A stretch of 64,000 nucleotides of DNA from Hyphomonadaceae bacterium (lineage in GTDB: Bacteria; Pseudomonadota; Alphaproteobacteria; Caulobacterales; Aquidulcibacteraceae), in contig JAEUMP010000005.1 of assembly GCA_016791445.1 (NCBI GenBank), forward strand, positions 67,001-131,000, in the 5' to 3' direction. The notes under the pieces were generated by a model, which did no database searches, was not told the DNA's origin, and saw nothing but the letters and a program-made list of their open reading frames with translations. Shown here one piece after another: positions 24,784-33,484 of this stretch. A program made the position numbers and the translations under genes. Every line of letters starts with the position of its first letter. Position 1 is the stretch's first letter.

Positions 24784-26042
24784 GCGTCGTTGGCGAAGCG
24801 GCCCGCATTGATCACCTGTTCGTTGGCGCCGTAGTAGACGCCCAGTCCGTTGCGCAGATAGGTCGACTGCGCGCCCTGCCCGACGGCGCGATACTGCCCT
24901 TCATAGCGCTCGCCGTTGGCATAGCGCACGACGCCGATGCCCTCCGTCGCCGAGCCGTCGGCGGCGCCTTCTTCCTGCGCTTCGACGCTGAGCTTGTTCG
25001 GGATGAGCCCCGCGCCGACGAACGTCGATCGCGCGCCGGACAGGGTGTAGCGCCCCGTCACCCAACCGCCGCCCGGCACCGTCGTCGTGCCGTTGAGCGT
25101 CATCGCGCCGCCATTGGCCTCGCTGACCTGCATCAGCCCCGCGAATTGCGAGCCGTTCGTCATCGCGATGCCGACGGGCGCCGCCTGACCCTGTTGCAGC
25201 CGCACGAGATCGCCGGCGACCGCGCCCATCGGACCCTGGCTGGTGGTGAAGCCGCCCTCGCCGCGCATCGCGGCGGCGGCGGCCTGCTGACCGGCCTTGG
25301 CGTTGCGGTCAGCCTCCTGCGCAACGACCTTGGCGGCCGCCTGCGTGGCGCGCGCCTTCTGCACGACTTCCGCCACCGCCGGCGACAGCGCGCCCGGCGT
25401 AACGGGCAACAACGGGCCGGCGCCGCCGACATGCGGCGCGGGCGCCGGCGTCACGGGATCGCCGCCCTGGTTCAGGATCGTCACAAGGCCGAGGACGGCC
25501 GCGAGCGCGACGCCGCCGATCAGCACCCAGTTGCGCTTCGCGGGGGACGGCGCGACGGCAGGGCCCGCAGCCGTGTGCGGCGCAGGCTGAGTCCAGCCGG
25601 ACGGCGCGGGCGGCGCACGCAAGGGCGGCGCGGAGGCGGTTCCCGTCGGCGCGGCGCCGACTGCGCGCTGGATCCCTTCGAGCAGCAGTTTCCAGTGCGG
25701 ATTGTCCGCCTCCCCGTTCCAGCCCGCGAGATTGGCCGCCTGGATTTCGCCGAAACCGAAGGGCGGCGCACAGTTCTCGATCATCACCGGAATGAGCTTG
25801 CCGCGATCGCGCGCGAGCCGCGCCTCTTCCCGCACCCATTGCGAGGCCGTGGACGTCGACGACCAGAGCACGAGCGCGGCCTTCGACTGCGAGAGTTTCT
25901 CGGCGAGGAAATCGGCCCAGCTTGCGCCGGGCGGAATCTCGATGTCCCAGAAGACGTCGTAGCCCGCATTTCCAAGGGCTTTGGCGATCTGTTCGGCCTT
26001 GGCGCGATCCTCGCGCGCATAGGAAAGAAAGATGTCGGCCAT
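24765..26042 (-). CDS. TIR domain - transmembrane - MORN repeat protein
   Basis: 425 residues. TIR domain 1-130: MADIFLSYAREDRAKAEQIA, then VLWSSTSTASQWVREEARLA with Glu73 four residues after the Trp, the place of the catalytic glutamate in NAD-cleaving TIR domains. Pro-rich linker 131-168, membrane segment 172-191, Ala/Gln-rich helix about 215-260, a beta-rich region, and a MORN unit near 374-405 (GERYEGQYRAVGQGAQ). The TIR domain should be cytoplasmic and the MORN part outside the membrane. TIR domains may signal through NAD cleavage; this architecture suggests a membrane sensor, which is inference. Confidence 0.88.
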   Translation of the reverse strand: MADIFLSYAREDRAKAEQIAKALGNAGYDVFWDIEIPPGASWADFLAEKLSQSKAALVLWSSTSTASQWVREEARLARDRGKLIPVMIENCAPPFGFGEIQAANLAGWNGEADNPHWKLLLEGIQRAVGAAPTGTASAPPLRAPPAPSGWTQPAPHTAAGPAVAPSPAKRNWVLIGGVALAAVLGLVTILNQGGDPVTPAPAPHVGGAGPLLPVTPGALSPAVAEVVQKARATQAAAKVVAQEADRNAKAGQQAAAAAMRGEGGFTTSQGPMGAVAGDLVRLQQGQAAPVGIAMTNGSQFAGLMQVSEANGGAMTLNGTTTVPGGGWVTGRYTLSGARSTFVGAGLIPNKLSVEAQEEGAADGSATEGIGVVRYANGERYEGQYRAVGQGAQSTYLRNGLGVYYGANEQVINAGRFANDAYVGPQ

Positions 26043-26193
26043 GGCGGTCTTCCGGGGTTTGGAGCGGGCGGACGATGCCCCCGATTCTGCGATGACGCCA
26101 GACTTGACAGGGGGCGCAGACCGCCGCGCCGGCCTTGGCATGCAGAGGCGCCGCCAGACTCCGGGGAATCTCGCGTGAACTCGACATGGGCAT

Positions 26194-26219
26194 GCGCACC
26201 GGGAGGTGCGCGGTCCGGC
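26194..26219 (+). repeat. Third copy of the REP-like hairpin unit
   Basis: 26 bp identical to 3519-3544, containing the hairpin GCGCACC-GGGA-GGTGCGC. It sits in the promoter-side gap of the TIR-TM-MORN gene. Single copy here, whereas the copies near 3.5 kb form an inverted pair. Confidence 0.75.
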
Positions 26220-26227
26220 ATGACTGA

Positions 26228-26731
26228 TCATGACGTATCTGCAATCTCGGCGGCGGGTGCGGGCGCACAGGCATCCAGCAAGCACGCCGGAATCCACACC
26301 GCGACGAGCGTGTGCGTAACGATCATCGTCGGTATGCGCTTGATGGCGCGCGTGACGACACGGTCGATGGTTTCGATCACGCGGCGAATGTCGCGCAGCG
26401 TGCGGAGACTTATGCCGCGCGTGACGAGATCGAGCGTCTTTGTCCGGCTGCGGCGCAGCCGAAAGCCCGGCGGCGCGGAGATCGCGGCGGGTTGCGCGTA
26501 TGGATGATGGCCGGCGGCGCGTCGGCGCAAACGCATCAACACTTTTACGAAGATCAACATCTTCACGTCCTTCCGCACGTCGCGGACGCATTGCTGCAAC
26601 TGCAAGCGCAGCCACCGTTGCGGCACGCACTCCGCCAGCCAGCAGACAAGCGTCAGCACCCACAGGCGGAGGTCCGTCTGCAGGCGCTGGATCGATGCTG
26701 CCGTTTCTGGCGGGAGCGCAAACGCATTCAT
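26228..26731 (-). CDS. Conserved-looking hypothetical protein, basic
   Basis: 167 residues, not assigned to a named family. Hydrophobic amphipathic N-terminal region (LRLWVLTLVCWLAECVPQRW), then LRLQLQQCVRDVRKDVKMLI and a Lys/Arg-rich stretch (RLRRSRTKTLDLVTRGISLR), then TLRDIRRVIETIDRVVTRAI. The mixed amphipathic and charged pattern with sensible codon use argues for a real gene. Position between two TIR genes is noted, without proof of a link. Confidence 0.65.
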   Translation of the reverse strand: MNAFALPPETAASIQRLQTDLRLWVLTLVCWLAECVPQRWLRLQLQQCVRDVRKDVKMLIFVKVLMRLRRRAAGHHPYAQPAAISAPPGFRLRRSRTKTLDLVTRGISLRTLRDIRRVIETIDRVVTRAIKRIPTMIVTHTLVAVWIPACLLDACAPAPAAEIADTS

Positions 26732-27064
26732 GGGGAGGAGCTTGAGGCAGCCCGCGACCCGGTCGAATTGTTTTTGCGATTTTTCTGCAGAGAGCCGCAG
26801 ACGCCTCGCCCGATTCCATGCGCGCCAAGGGGCGCCACTTTGCCGGCGAGGCGCCGGCGGTCATCGCAGCGAGGGATGGAGCACTCCGCAATCCCCCTAA
26901 TTTTCAGCAATCTGGCGCAATCACCCCTTCACCCAGCGAGGGGGAGAAGGGGTGGCGTGTGTTTAGAACATCGATTGTCGGCCCAAATCGGCCTTCGAAC
27001 TCTTGATCAGGATCATGGTCCCGGGTTCGGGCCAACAACACCCTGCGCAAAACAGGGGTGCAAA
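26732..27064. other. Gap before the second TIR gene
   Basis: 333 bp. Holds a hairpin with arms CACCCCTTC and GAAGGGGTG (about 26922-26954) of the same C-rich style as the composite repeats, and the probable promoter of the gene at 27065. No further coding sequence seen. Confidence 0.5.
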
Positions 27065-27895
27065 ATGGCGGACGTGTTCATTTCCTACGCCCGTGAGGAT
27101 GTCTCAAAGGCGAAGCTGCTCGCCGAGGCGCTCAGCGCCAATGGGCTGTCCGTGTGGTGGGACCATGACATCATGGGCGGCGAAGAATTTCGAACGCAGA
27201 TCGACGAGACGATCTCGGCCGCCAAGCTCGTGATCGTCATCTGGTCGGAGAACTCCGTCAAAAGCCCCTTCGTCAAGGACGAAGCGAGCCGCGCAAATGC
27301 ACGCGACAAGCTGTTGCCCGTCGCCATTGGCGAGGTGGAGCCTCCCGTAGGATTCGGAGAGTTGCAGACAATCCGCTTCAAGCGATGGGCGGAAACGACC
27401 ACGGAATGGGAGACGCTCGTACGAACCGTCGACGCGCGGCTCGCGAGCCAAGGAATGAAGCGCAGCTCAAGAATAAGCCCTACCCAGCGCGACATTGCGT
27501 TCGTCAACCGAAACATCGATGTGTTCCTGCTGACCATGTTTGCGCAATCCGTTGCGTGTTTCCTGGTCTTTCAGCCACTTCATTTTCTGACGGCAATCCC
27601 GGGCGACACGAAACTCGGTTTCGTGATTGTGACGTCGATTTTGCTGGCGGGCATTCATACGTCAGGCCTGATCGCCCGCAGGGCGGGTATTGTCCTTCGC
27701 CTCATCACCTTCGCCGCCGGCGCAGTATCCGGCTACTTCTCCTATCTTTTCGCCGACAACATCAGCAATCAGCTTTCGGCGCTGGGGGACAATGCCGCCC
27801 TGATGGCCGGCGGCGGCGTGTCCTTGTTCAACGCGTTCGTGTTCTTCATCTATGTTCTGGTGATGGGAGCGATCGGGCTCATGTCGGATCGCTAG
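27065..27895 (+). CDS. TIR domain protein with four membrane segments
   Basis: 276 residues. TIR domain 1-128: MADVFISYAREDVSKAKLLA, VIVIWSENSVKSPFVKDEAS, with Glu73 at the catalytic position (a Phe replaces the usual Trp before it). Then four membrane segments at about 152-172, 183-203, 208-230 and 252-274. The first 20 residues are very similar to the TIR protein at 24765-26042, but the rest differs, so this is a shared input domain on a different membrane output or anchor. GC content is visibly lower than in neighbours. ATG 27065 follows a GGGG-type site. Confidence 0.85.
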   Translation: MADVFISYAREDVSKAKLLAEALSANGLSVWWDHDIMGGEEFRTQIDETISAAKLVIVIWSENSVKSPFVKDEASRANARDKLLPVAIGEVEPPVGFGELQTIRFKRWAETTTEWETLVRTVDARLASQGMKRSSRISPTQRDIAFVNRNIDVFLLTMFAQSVACFLVFQPLHFLTAIPGDTKLGFVIVTSILLAGIHTSGLIARRAGIVLRLITFAAGAVSGYFSYLFADNISNQLSALGDNAALMAGGGVSLFNAFVFFIYVLVMGAIGLMSDR

Positions 27896-27950
27896 CTGAT
27901 TATGTGACCGAGTGGGCATGCAGGCTGTCGCCGGGCTGCGCGCGGTTGCA

Positions 27951-28535
27951 TCAGTCGCGGCAGTCCGCACTCCCCTGCAACGAGCCCATGCACTCAAAGG
28001 AGGAAGGTTCCTTCACCCAGCCCGTGCGCCCGTCCGCGCGCTTCAGCTGGACCCACCAGCCGAGCGTCAATCCCGGCGCTGCCGGCGCCGGCGCGTCCCA
28101 GGTAATGGGTTCGTTCGCGTCGCCCTCCGCCCAGTCGTGCTCGAGCATCTTTCCATTGCCCCACAGCGTGTAAAACCCTTCGCCCTGCGGCTCGAGCATA
28201 TAGACGACATCGCCCACCGCGAGCGGCGGCGAGGTTTTGGCGGTGTGCACGACGCCGCGCAGCGGCCGCAGCCGCAGCTGCCCGTCCACCGCCTCGACCC
28301 ATTCATCGACGGCGATCGTCGCGACCACCGGTGCGGCGGGGTCAGGCTGCGCGCGCATGTCCACCGGCTTCGACGCCCGCCAGTAGCGATTGCAGCCGCC
28401 CTCGCCGAAGCAGACGCCGCGCGCGATGTAGACTTCGTTCTCCGTCGGCGGCCCCGCGGGCGCGGAGTGTGCGCAGGACGCGAGGACAAGCGCCGCGACA
28501 ACGGCGAACGCGCCGCCGACATAAGACCGGACCAT
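27951..28535 (-). CDS. SH3-like domain lipoprotein
   Basis: 194 residues. Signal peptide with lipobox LVLASC, then one SH3b-like region (SKPVDMRAQPDPAAPVVATI, VDEWVEAVDG, ending WWVQLKRADGRTGWVKE). Eight cysteines, several paired (VCFGEGGC, FECMGSLQGSADC), suggest disulfides. Probably an outer-membrane-anchored periplasmic protein; SH3b domains often bind peptidoglycan. The ATG at 28533-28535 follows GGGGAGGAG. Confidence 0.75.
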   Translation of the reverse strand: MVRSYVGGAFAVVAALVLASCAHSAPAGPPTENEVYIARGVCFGEGGCNRYWRASKPVDMRAQPDPAAPVVATIAVDEWVEAVDGQLRLRPLRGVVHTAKTSPPLAVGDVVYMLEPQGEGFYTLWGNGKMLEHDWAEGDANEPITWDAPAPAAPGLTLGWWVQLKRADGRTGWVKEPSSFECMGSLQGSADCRD

Positions 28536-28601
28536 CAGGCTCCTCCCCGCGCTCGGGCGCAATTTCTTCCCGAGTCCGGGGAGGGCCGTCAATCGCGACG
28601 C

Positions 28602-30407
28602 CTACTCCGCCGCGATCAGATCGCCCTGCGCGAGCCTGTTCAGCTTCGCATAGAGCCCATCCTGCTGCACCAGCTCGGCGTGCCGCCCCTGCTCCACGAT
28701 GCGTCCGCGTTCAAACACGAGGATGCGATCCGCATTGCGCACCGTTGAAAGGCGGTGCGCGATGACGATGGTCGTGCGGCCTTCCTTCAACTCGCTCATC
28801 GCCGCCTGCACGTCGCGCTCGGTCTCGGTGTCGAGCGAACTCGTCGCCTCGTCGAGGATGAGGATCGGCGCATCGGCGAGGAAGGCGCGCGCCAGCGCCA
28901 CGCGCTGACGTTCGCCGCCCGAGAGCTTCACGCCGCGTTCGCCCACTTCCGTGTCGTAACCCTTCGGCAGCTTGACGATGAAATCATGCGCGCGCGCGCG
29001 CTTCGCCGCCGCTTCCACATCGGCAAGCGTCGCTTCGGGACGACCATAAGCGATGTTCTCGAACAGGCTCCGGTGAAAGAGCGCGGGATCCTGCGGCACG
29101 GTGGCAATGAAGCGCCGCAACGACGCCTGCCTCACCGCGCGCACGTCTTGCCCGTCGATTCGGATGGCGCCGGCGTCGACGTCATAAAGCCGCTGCACGA
29201 GTTTCACGAAAGTCGACTTCCCCGCCCCCGTCGGGCCGACGAGCGCGGCCGTCTCGCCCGGCGCGATGACGAGCGAGAAGTCCCTGTAGAGCTGGCTGTC
29301 CTGGTTGCGGTAGCCAAACGCCACGTTCTCGAAACGGATCTCGCCATTCGACGGGACGAAGTCCTTCGCATCACCGGCATCCACGACATCCGCGACCTGC
29401 GACTGGTAGGCCACCACATCGGCGATGTCCGCGACGCCCTTCTGCAGCATGCGGATGTTCTCCCCGAGCGTGCGCAGGTAGCCCGAGACGAGGAAATAGG
29501 ACGTAACGGCGAACGCCGCGTCGCCGGACGTCGCGCGTCCGTTCGTCCACTCCATCACCACGAGGCCCACAAGGCCGGCCTGGAAGACGAAGAGCAGGAT
29601 GTTCTGGATGATCCACGCATTGGTGGACTTGAGCCAGAGACGCTCGGCCTTCCAGCGCCAGTCTTCCGCAATATCGCTAATGCGCTGTTCCTCGCGCGCT
29701 TCCGCGCCAAAGGCCTTCACCGCCGCGTTCGAGCCCACGGAGTCCGCGAGCGCCGCGCCGATGCGGGTGTCGGCCGTATTGGTCTGCGTGTAGTCGTCGG
29801 CGAGATAGTGGCGCGCGGTCCAGTAGTTGAGCCACAGCATGAGGCCGATGGTGATCGCCACGAAAAGCCCGATCAGCGGCCACTTCGCGAATGTGATCGC
29901 CGTGATGCCGATGAGCACGATCGTCGCCGGCAGCACGAACCACACGATCGTGTCGGAGATCGTGTCGTAGGCGTTCATGGCGCGGCTGACGCGCCGCACC
30001 GTGGCGCCGGCGAAATTGTTGGCGTGCCAGTCCGCGGAGAAACGCTGCACGTCGCGGAAACCGTCCACGACAATGGACTTCATGTTGCGCGAGGCGAGCG
30101 GAATCCAGAACCGCACCGAAATGTTGCGGAACATGTAGAGGCCGAGCGCGACGCCCGCGAAGAGCCAATACGACGTCCAGACCTCGCTCTGGTTCGAGAT
30201 GCGGTCCCCCGAGAGCGCCTCGATGAGGCGCGAGGAGACGAGCGGCAGCAGGAGGTCGCACGCGACCGCCGCCGTGTAGAGCGTGAAGAAGGTCCAGAGC
30301 CAGACAGGATAGGTCGTCCAGCGCTTCCAGATGTAGGCGGCGATGTCCTTCAACGGCGCCTTGAGCGGGCCGTTCTCGTCATCGTCGAAGTGCGTTGCGT
30401 CGGTCAT
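28602..30407 (-). CDS. ABC transporter, fused permease and ATPase (exporter type)
   Basis: 601 residues: an N-terminal six-helix exporter domain, then an ATPase with Walker A GPTGAGKST, Q-loop VPQDPALF, signature LSGGERQRV, Walker B ILILDEATSS and H-loop IAHRLSTV. Functions as a homodimer or heterodimer; substrate unknown (LPS, peptide and drug exporters share this layout). Distinct from the MsbA-like exporter at 47618-49351. Start at 30407 is the best available Met; no strong ribosome binding site precedes it. Confidence 0.92.
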   Translation of the reverse strand: MTDATHFDDDENGPLKAPLKDIAAYIWKRWTTYPVWLWTFFTLYTAAVACDLLLPLVSSRLIEALSGDRISNQSEVWTSYWLFAGVALGLYMFRNISVRFWIPLASRNMKSIVVDGFRDVQRFSADWHANNFAGATVRRVSRAMNAYDTISDTIVWFVLPATIVLIGITAITFAKWPLIGLFVAITIGLMLWLNYWTARHYLADDYTQTNTADTRIGAALADSVGSNAAVKAFGAEAREEQRISDIAEDWRWKAERLWLKSTNAWIIQNILLFVFQAGLVGLVVMEWTNGRATSGDAAFAVTSYFLVSGYLRTLGENIRMLQKGVADIADVVAYQSQVADVVDAGDAKDFVPSNGEIRFENVAFGYRNQDSQLYRDFSLVIAPGETAALVGPTGAGKSTFVKLVQRLYDVDAGAIRIDGQDVRAVRQASLRRFIATVPQDPALFHRSLFENIAYGRPEATLADVEAAAKRARAHDFIVKLPKGYDTEVGERGVKLSGGERQRVALARAFLADAPILILDEATSSLDTETERDVQAAMSELKEGRTTIVIAHRLSTVRNADRILVFERGRIVEQGRHAELVQQDGLYAKLNRLAQGDLIAAE

Positions 30408-30714
30408 GTGATCGCCAAAAGCGGAGGACGGCGCACGCGCAAAAGCGCAGCTGCGAAGTCCAGAGATTGTAAGGGTTCCACGCAAGGCCACCTGTGTGGG
30501 TGGCGATACCGGAGCATTGGTCCTGACAGGTGGGTTCGGCGGCGGAACCGGCAGCGCCGGCTCGGACAACCTCGGCGACCCGTCTCAGGCGCCGTTCAGC
30601 TCTTCGGTACGGTCATGTTGCGTGGTTTCTCCATGAGGGCGGGCGGCGGCGCGACGGGTTCCATAGCGCGCGCCGACGCTTGCGTCCAGCGACAAGCCTT
30701 GCTCCAACACGCGC
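30408..30714. other. Gap between ABC exporter and ubiA
   Basis: 307 bp between divergent genes. Holds a small hairpin (GCCACC-TGTGTG-GGTGGC, 30487-30504) and otherwise GC-rich sequence with only shadow frames. Promoters for both neighbours are expected here but none is clear. Confidence 0.45.
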
Positions 30715-31662
30715 GTGCCCGCTTTGAAACCCGCCGATGCCCTGCCGCAACACTGGACGAGCCGCCTGCCGGCGCGTGTGCAGCCTTATGCGCAGCTGTC
30801 GCGGTGGGATCGTCCGGTCGGCTGGCAGTTGCTGTTCGTGCCGTGCCTGATGGGCATCGCGCTGGCGGAGACGCTGGAGGGGTTCTGGCTGGAGGACCTC
30901 TCGCTGGCGCTCAGGCTGCTTGTCGGCGCGATCGCCATGCGCGGCGCGGGGTGCGCGTGGAACGATTTTCTCGACCGCGACATCGACGCGAAGGTTGCGC
31001 GCACGCGGGCGCGGCCGCTGCCGTCCGGGCGTGTGACGCCGCGTGCGGCGGTGATCTGGACGATTGCGCAGAGCCTGGTGGGCCTTGCGATCCTGCTGAC
31101 ATTGCCGCCGGTGGCGCAGTGGGTGGCGCTTGGGGCCATTCCGCTCGTGGCGCTCTACCCGCTGATGAAGCGCGTGACGTGGTGGCCCCAGGCATGGCTC
31201 GGGCTTTGCTTTTCGTGGGGCGCGCTCGTCGCGGTGGCGGCGGTGCGTGGCAGCGTGACGTTTGACGCACTGGCGTTGTTCGCGGGCTGCGTCGCTTGGG
31301 TGATCGCCTACGACACCATCTACGCGCTGCAGGACATCGAGGACGATGCGCTGGTCGGCGTGCGCTCGACGGCGCGGCTCTTCGGCGCCGAATGGCGGAC
31401 ATGGACGTTCGGTTTCTATCTCGTTGCGCTGGCGCTGTGGGGCGGCGCGGCGGCGCTGGCGGGATCGTTCCTGGTGACCGGGATTGCGCTGGGCATGATC
31501 GGCGCGATGGCGATCTGGCCGATGGTCTCGAAGGTCGAGGACGGGAAGCCCGCAGCGGCGCTCGCCGCCTTCAAGGCCAATGTCTGGATCGGGCTTTTCG
31601 TCGCCGGCGCCTTCGCCCTGCCGGGATTGTGGCGGACCATTCCGCCCTTCGGCGGCGGATGA
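30715..31662 (+). CDS. ubiA: 4-hydroxybenzoate polyprenyltransferase
   Basis: Joins 4-hydroxybenzoate to the polyprenyl chain in ubiquinone synthesis. 315 residues, eight to nine membrane segments. Both aspartate-rich motifs are intact: NDFLDRDIDAKVARTRARPL (first, after MRGAGCAW) and YDTIYALQDIEDD (second). GTG start. UbiD, which acts two steps later, is encoded 7.3 kb downstream on the same strand. Confidence 0.95.
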   Translation: MPALKPADALPQHWTSRLPARVQPYAQLSRWDRPVGWQLLFVPCLMGIALAETLEGFWLEDLSLALRLLVGAIAMRGAGCAWNDFLDRDIDAKVARTRARPLPSGRVTPRAAVIWTIAQSLVGLAILLTLPPVAQWVALGAIPLVALYPLMKRVTWWPQAWLGLCFSWGALVAVAAVRGSVTFDALALFAGCVAWVIAYDTIYALQDIEDDALVGVRSTARLFGAEWRTWTFGFYLVALALWGGAAALAGSFLVTGIALGMIGAMAIWPMVSKVEDGKPAAALAAFKANVWIGLFVAGAFALPGLWRTIPPFGGG

Positions 31663-31698
31663 ACGGCCCGTTAAGCCCCGCCGGGCCATGAGGCTGCC

Positions 31699-32244
31699 AT
31701 GCGCCGCGCGCTCCTCCCCCACCCCACGACGCCCTGCCCGCAGGTGCGCGCGCTGACCGTGGAGGTCGTGCGCAACTGGCGGGAAATCCTGAGCCTGCGC
31801 TTTGTGATCGACGGCGACGCCTCCGCCATCGTCTTTGCGCCGAAAGCCGCTTCGCTGCGCACCGACGAACTCTGGAAGCACACGTGCTTTGAAGCCTTCA
31901 TCGCCGACGGCGAGGGCTATCACGAATTCAACTTCGCGCCGTCCACGCAGTGGGCGGCCTACAGCTTCGACGGCTATCGCGCAGGCATGCGCAACGCCGA
32001 GATCGGCACGCATCTCATCCACTTCCGCAGTGACGAACGCAGACCTGTGCTGACCGCCGAGATCGATCTGACGCCGCTCTCGACGCTCATCGCACGGGAT
32101 GTGTGGCGGATGAATCTCACCGCCGTCATCGAGACGACCGACGGCGCCAGATCCTACTTCGCCCTCGCGCATCCGCCGGGCCGGCCGGACTTCCACCACG
32201 CGGCGGGCTTCGTGCTCGATCTGCCGCTCACGGAGCAGACATGA
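31699..32244 (+). CDS. DOMON-like domain protein
   Basis: 181 residues, all-beta. Recognised from DELWKHTCFEAFIADGEGYH, FNFAPSTQWAAYSFDGYR and RSYFALAHPPGRPDFHHAAG, the pattern of bacterial DOMON-like (DOMON_DOH-type) proteins of unknown function. Overlaps the next gene by ATGA (32241-32244) and is probably translated together with it. Confidence 0.8.
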   Translation: MRRALLPHPTTPCPQVRALTVEVVRNWREILSLRFVIDGDASAIVFAPKAASLRTDELWKHTCFEAFIADGEGYHEFNFAPSTQWAAYSFDGYRAGMRNAEIGTHLIHFRSDERRPVLTAEIDLTPLSTLIARDVWRMNLTAVIETTDGARSYFALAHPPGRPDFHHAAGFVLDLPLTEQT

Positions 32245-33443
32245 AATTCGGCATCGACAGGTTCATCGCCGATCCCGCGCTGCGCGCGCCGCTCAAGGGC
32301 AAGCGCGTGGCGCTCGTGGCGCATCCCGCGTCGGTCACCGCCGATCTCACCCATTCGCTCGACGCGATCGCGGCGTGCGGCGACATCCGTCTCACCGCCG
32401 CTTTCGGCCCGCAGCACGGCATGCGCGGCGACAAGCAGGACAACATGGTGGAGTCGGAGACTTTCGACGACGCGATCCACCACATCCCCGTCTTCAGCCT
32501 CTACGGCGAAGTGCGCCGCCCGACGGGACAGATGATGACGACGTTCGACGTCGTGCTGATCGACCTGCAGGATCTCGGCTGCCGCATCTACACCTTCATC
32601 ACGACCCTGCTCTACATGCTCGAAGCGGCGGCGGCGCATGGCAAGACGGTGATTGTGCTCGATCGCCCCAATCCCGCGGGTCGTCCGATCGAGGGGCTCA
32701 CGCTGCGCGCAGGCTGGGAGAGTTTCGTCGGCGCGGGGCCGATGCCGATGCGCCACGGTCTCACGCTCGGCGAACTCGGCCACTGGTTCGTGAAGCACTT
32801 CAAACTCGACGTGGATTATCAGGTCATCGCGATGGAGGGTTACGATCCCGACGCCGCGCCCGGTTACGGCTGGCCGCTCTACGAACGCACCTGGGTCAAT
32901 CCTTCGCCGAACGCGCCGAATCTCTGGATGGCGCGCGCCTATGCGGGCACGGTGATGCTGGAAGGCTGCACGCTTTCGGAAGGCCGCGGCACGACGCGGC
33001 CGCTCGAGCTCTTCGGCGCGCCCGACATTGATGCCCGCGCGGTGATTGCGGAAATGCGCGCGCTGGCGCCGCACTGGCTGCACGGTTGCCGCCTGCGCGA
33101 CTGCTGGTTCGAGCCCACTTTCCACAAGCATGTGAAGCAGCTCTGCAACGGCGTGCAAATCCATGTGGAAGATCCGAGCTACGATCATCACGCCTTCCGC
33201 CCGTGGCGCGTGCAGTCCCTCGCATTCAAGGCGATCCGCAAGCTTTATCCCGGCTACGACCTCTGGCGCGACTTCCCCTACGAATACGCGTTCGGAAAAT
33301 TGCCGATCGACATCATCAACGGCTCGCCCCTGCTGCGCGAATGGGTGGACGACGCCAACGCGACGCCTGCCGATCTCGACGCGATCACTGTGCCGGACGA
33401 ACAAGCGTGGGCGAGCGAACGCGCGCCGCATTTGATCTATTGA
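32241..33443 (+). CDS. DUF1343/NamZ-type exo-beta-N-acetylmuramidase
   Basis: 400 residues of DUF1343, the family of NamZ (GH171), which removes terminal N-acetylmuramic acid from peptidoglycan fragments. Typical: FGIDRFIAD, KGKRVALVAHPASVT, FGPQHGMRGDKQDNM, DLQDLGCRIYTFITTLLYML and LDRPNPAGR. No signal peptide is visible, so it appears cytoplasmic, which would suit recycling of imported muropeptides. Coupled to the DOMON-like gene. Confidence 0.88.
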   Translation: MKFGIDRFIADPALRAPLKGKRVALVAHPASVTADLTHSLDAIAACGDIRLTAAFGPQHGMRGDKQDNMVESETFDDAIHHIPVFSLYGEVRRPTGQMMTTFDVVLIDLQDLGCRIYTFITTLLYMLEAAAAHGKTVIVLDRPNPAGRPIEGLTLRAGWESFVGAGPMPMRHGLTLGELGHWFVKHFKLDVDYQVIAMEGYDPDAAPGYGWPLYERTWVNPSPNAPNLWMARAYAGTVMLEGCTLSEGRGTTRPLELFGAPDIDARAVIAEMRALAPHWLHGCRLRDCWFEPTFHKHVKQLCNGVQIHVEDPSYDHHAFRPWRVQSLAFKAIRKLYPGYDLWRDFPYEYAFGKLPIDIINGSPLLREWVDDANATPADLDAITVPDEQAWASERAPHLIY

Positions 33444-33447
33444 GCCA

Positions 33448-33477
33448 CGGAGCGGCGGCGGGGGCGCCGCCGCTCCG
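33448..33477. terminator. Bidirectional hairpin between convergent genes
   Basis: Perfect 12-bp stem CGGAGCGGCGGC / GCCGCCGCTCCG with a 6-nt loop, 4 bp after the NamZ-like stop and 8 bp before the stop of the convergent phosphodiesterase. There is no T-run, so termination is plausible but not certain. The stem uses the CGGAGCGGCG motif also seen at 3313-3381. Confidence 0.55.
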
Positions 33478-33484
33478 GACGCCC

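Noticed and set aside
26043-26891. Upstream extension of the TIR-TM-MORN frame to 26891
   Set aside because: The TIR domain starts cleanly at ATG 26042 (MADIFLSYARED); the extra 280 residues are Arg/Ala-rich, contain no domain, and cross the REP-like repeat and another gene on the same strand.
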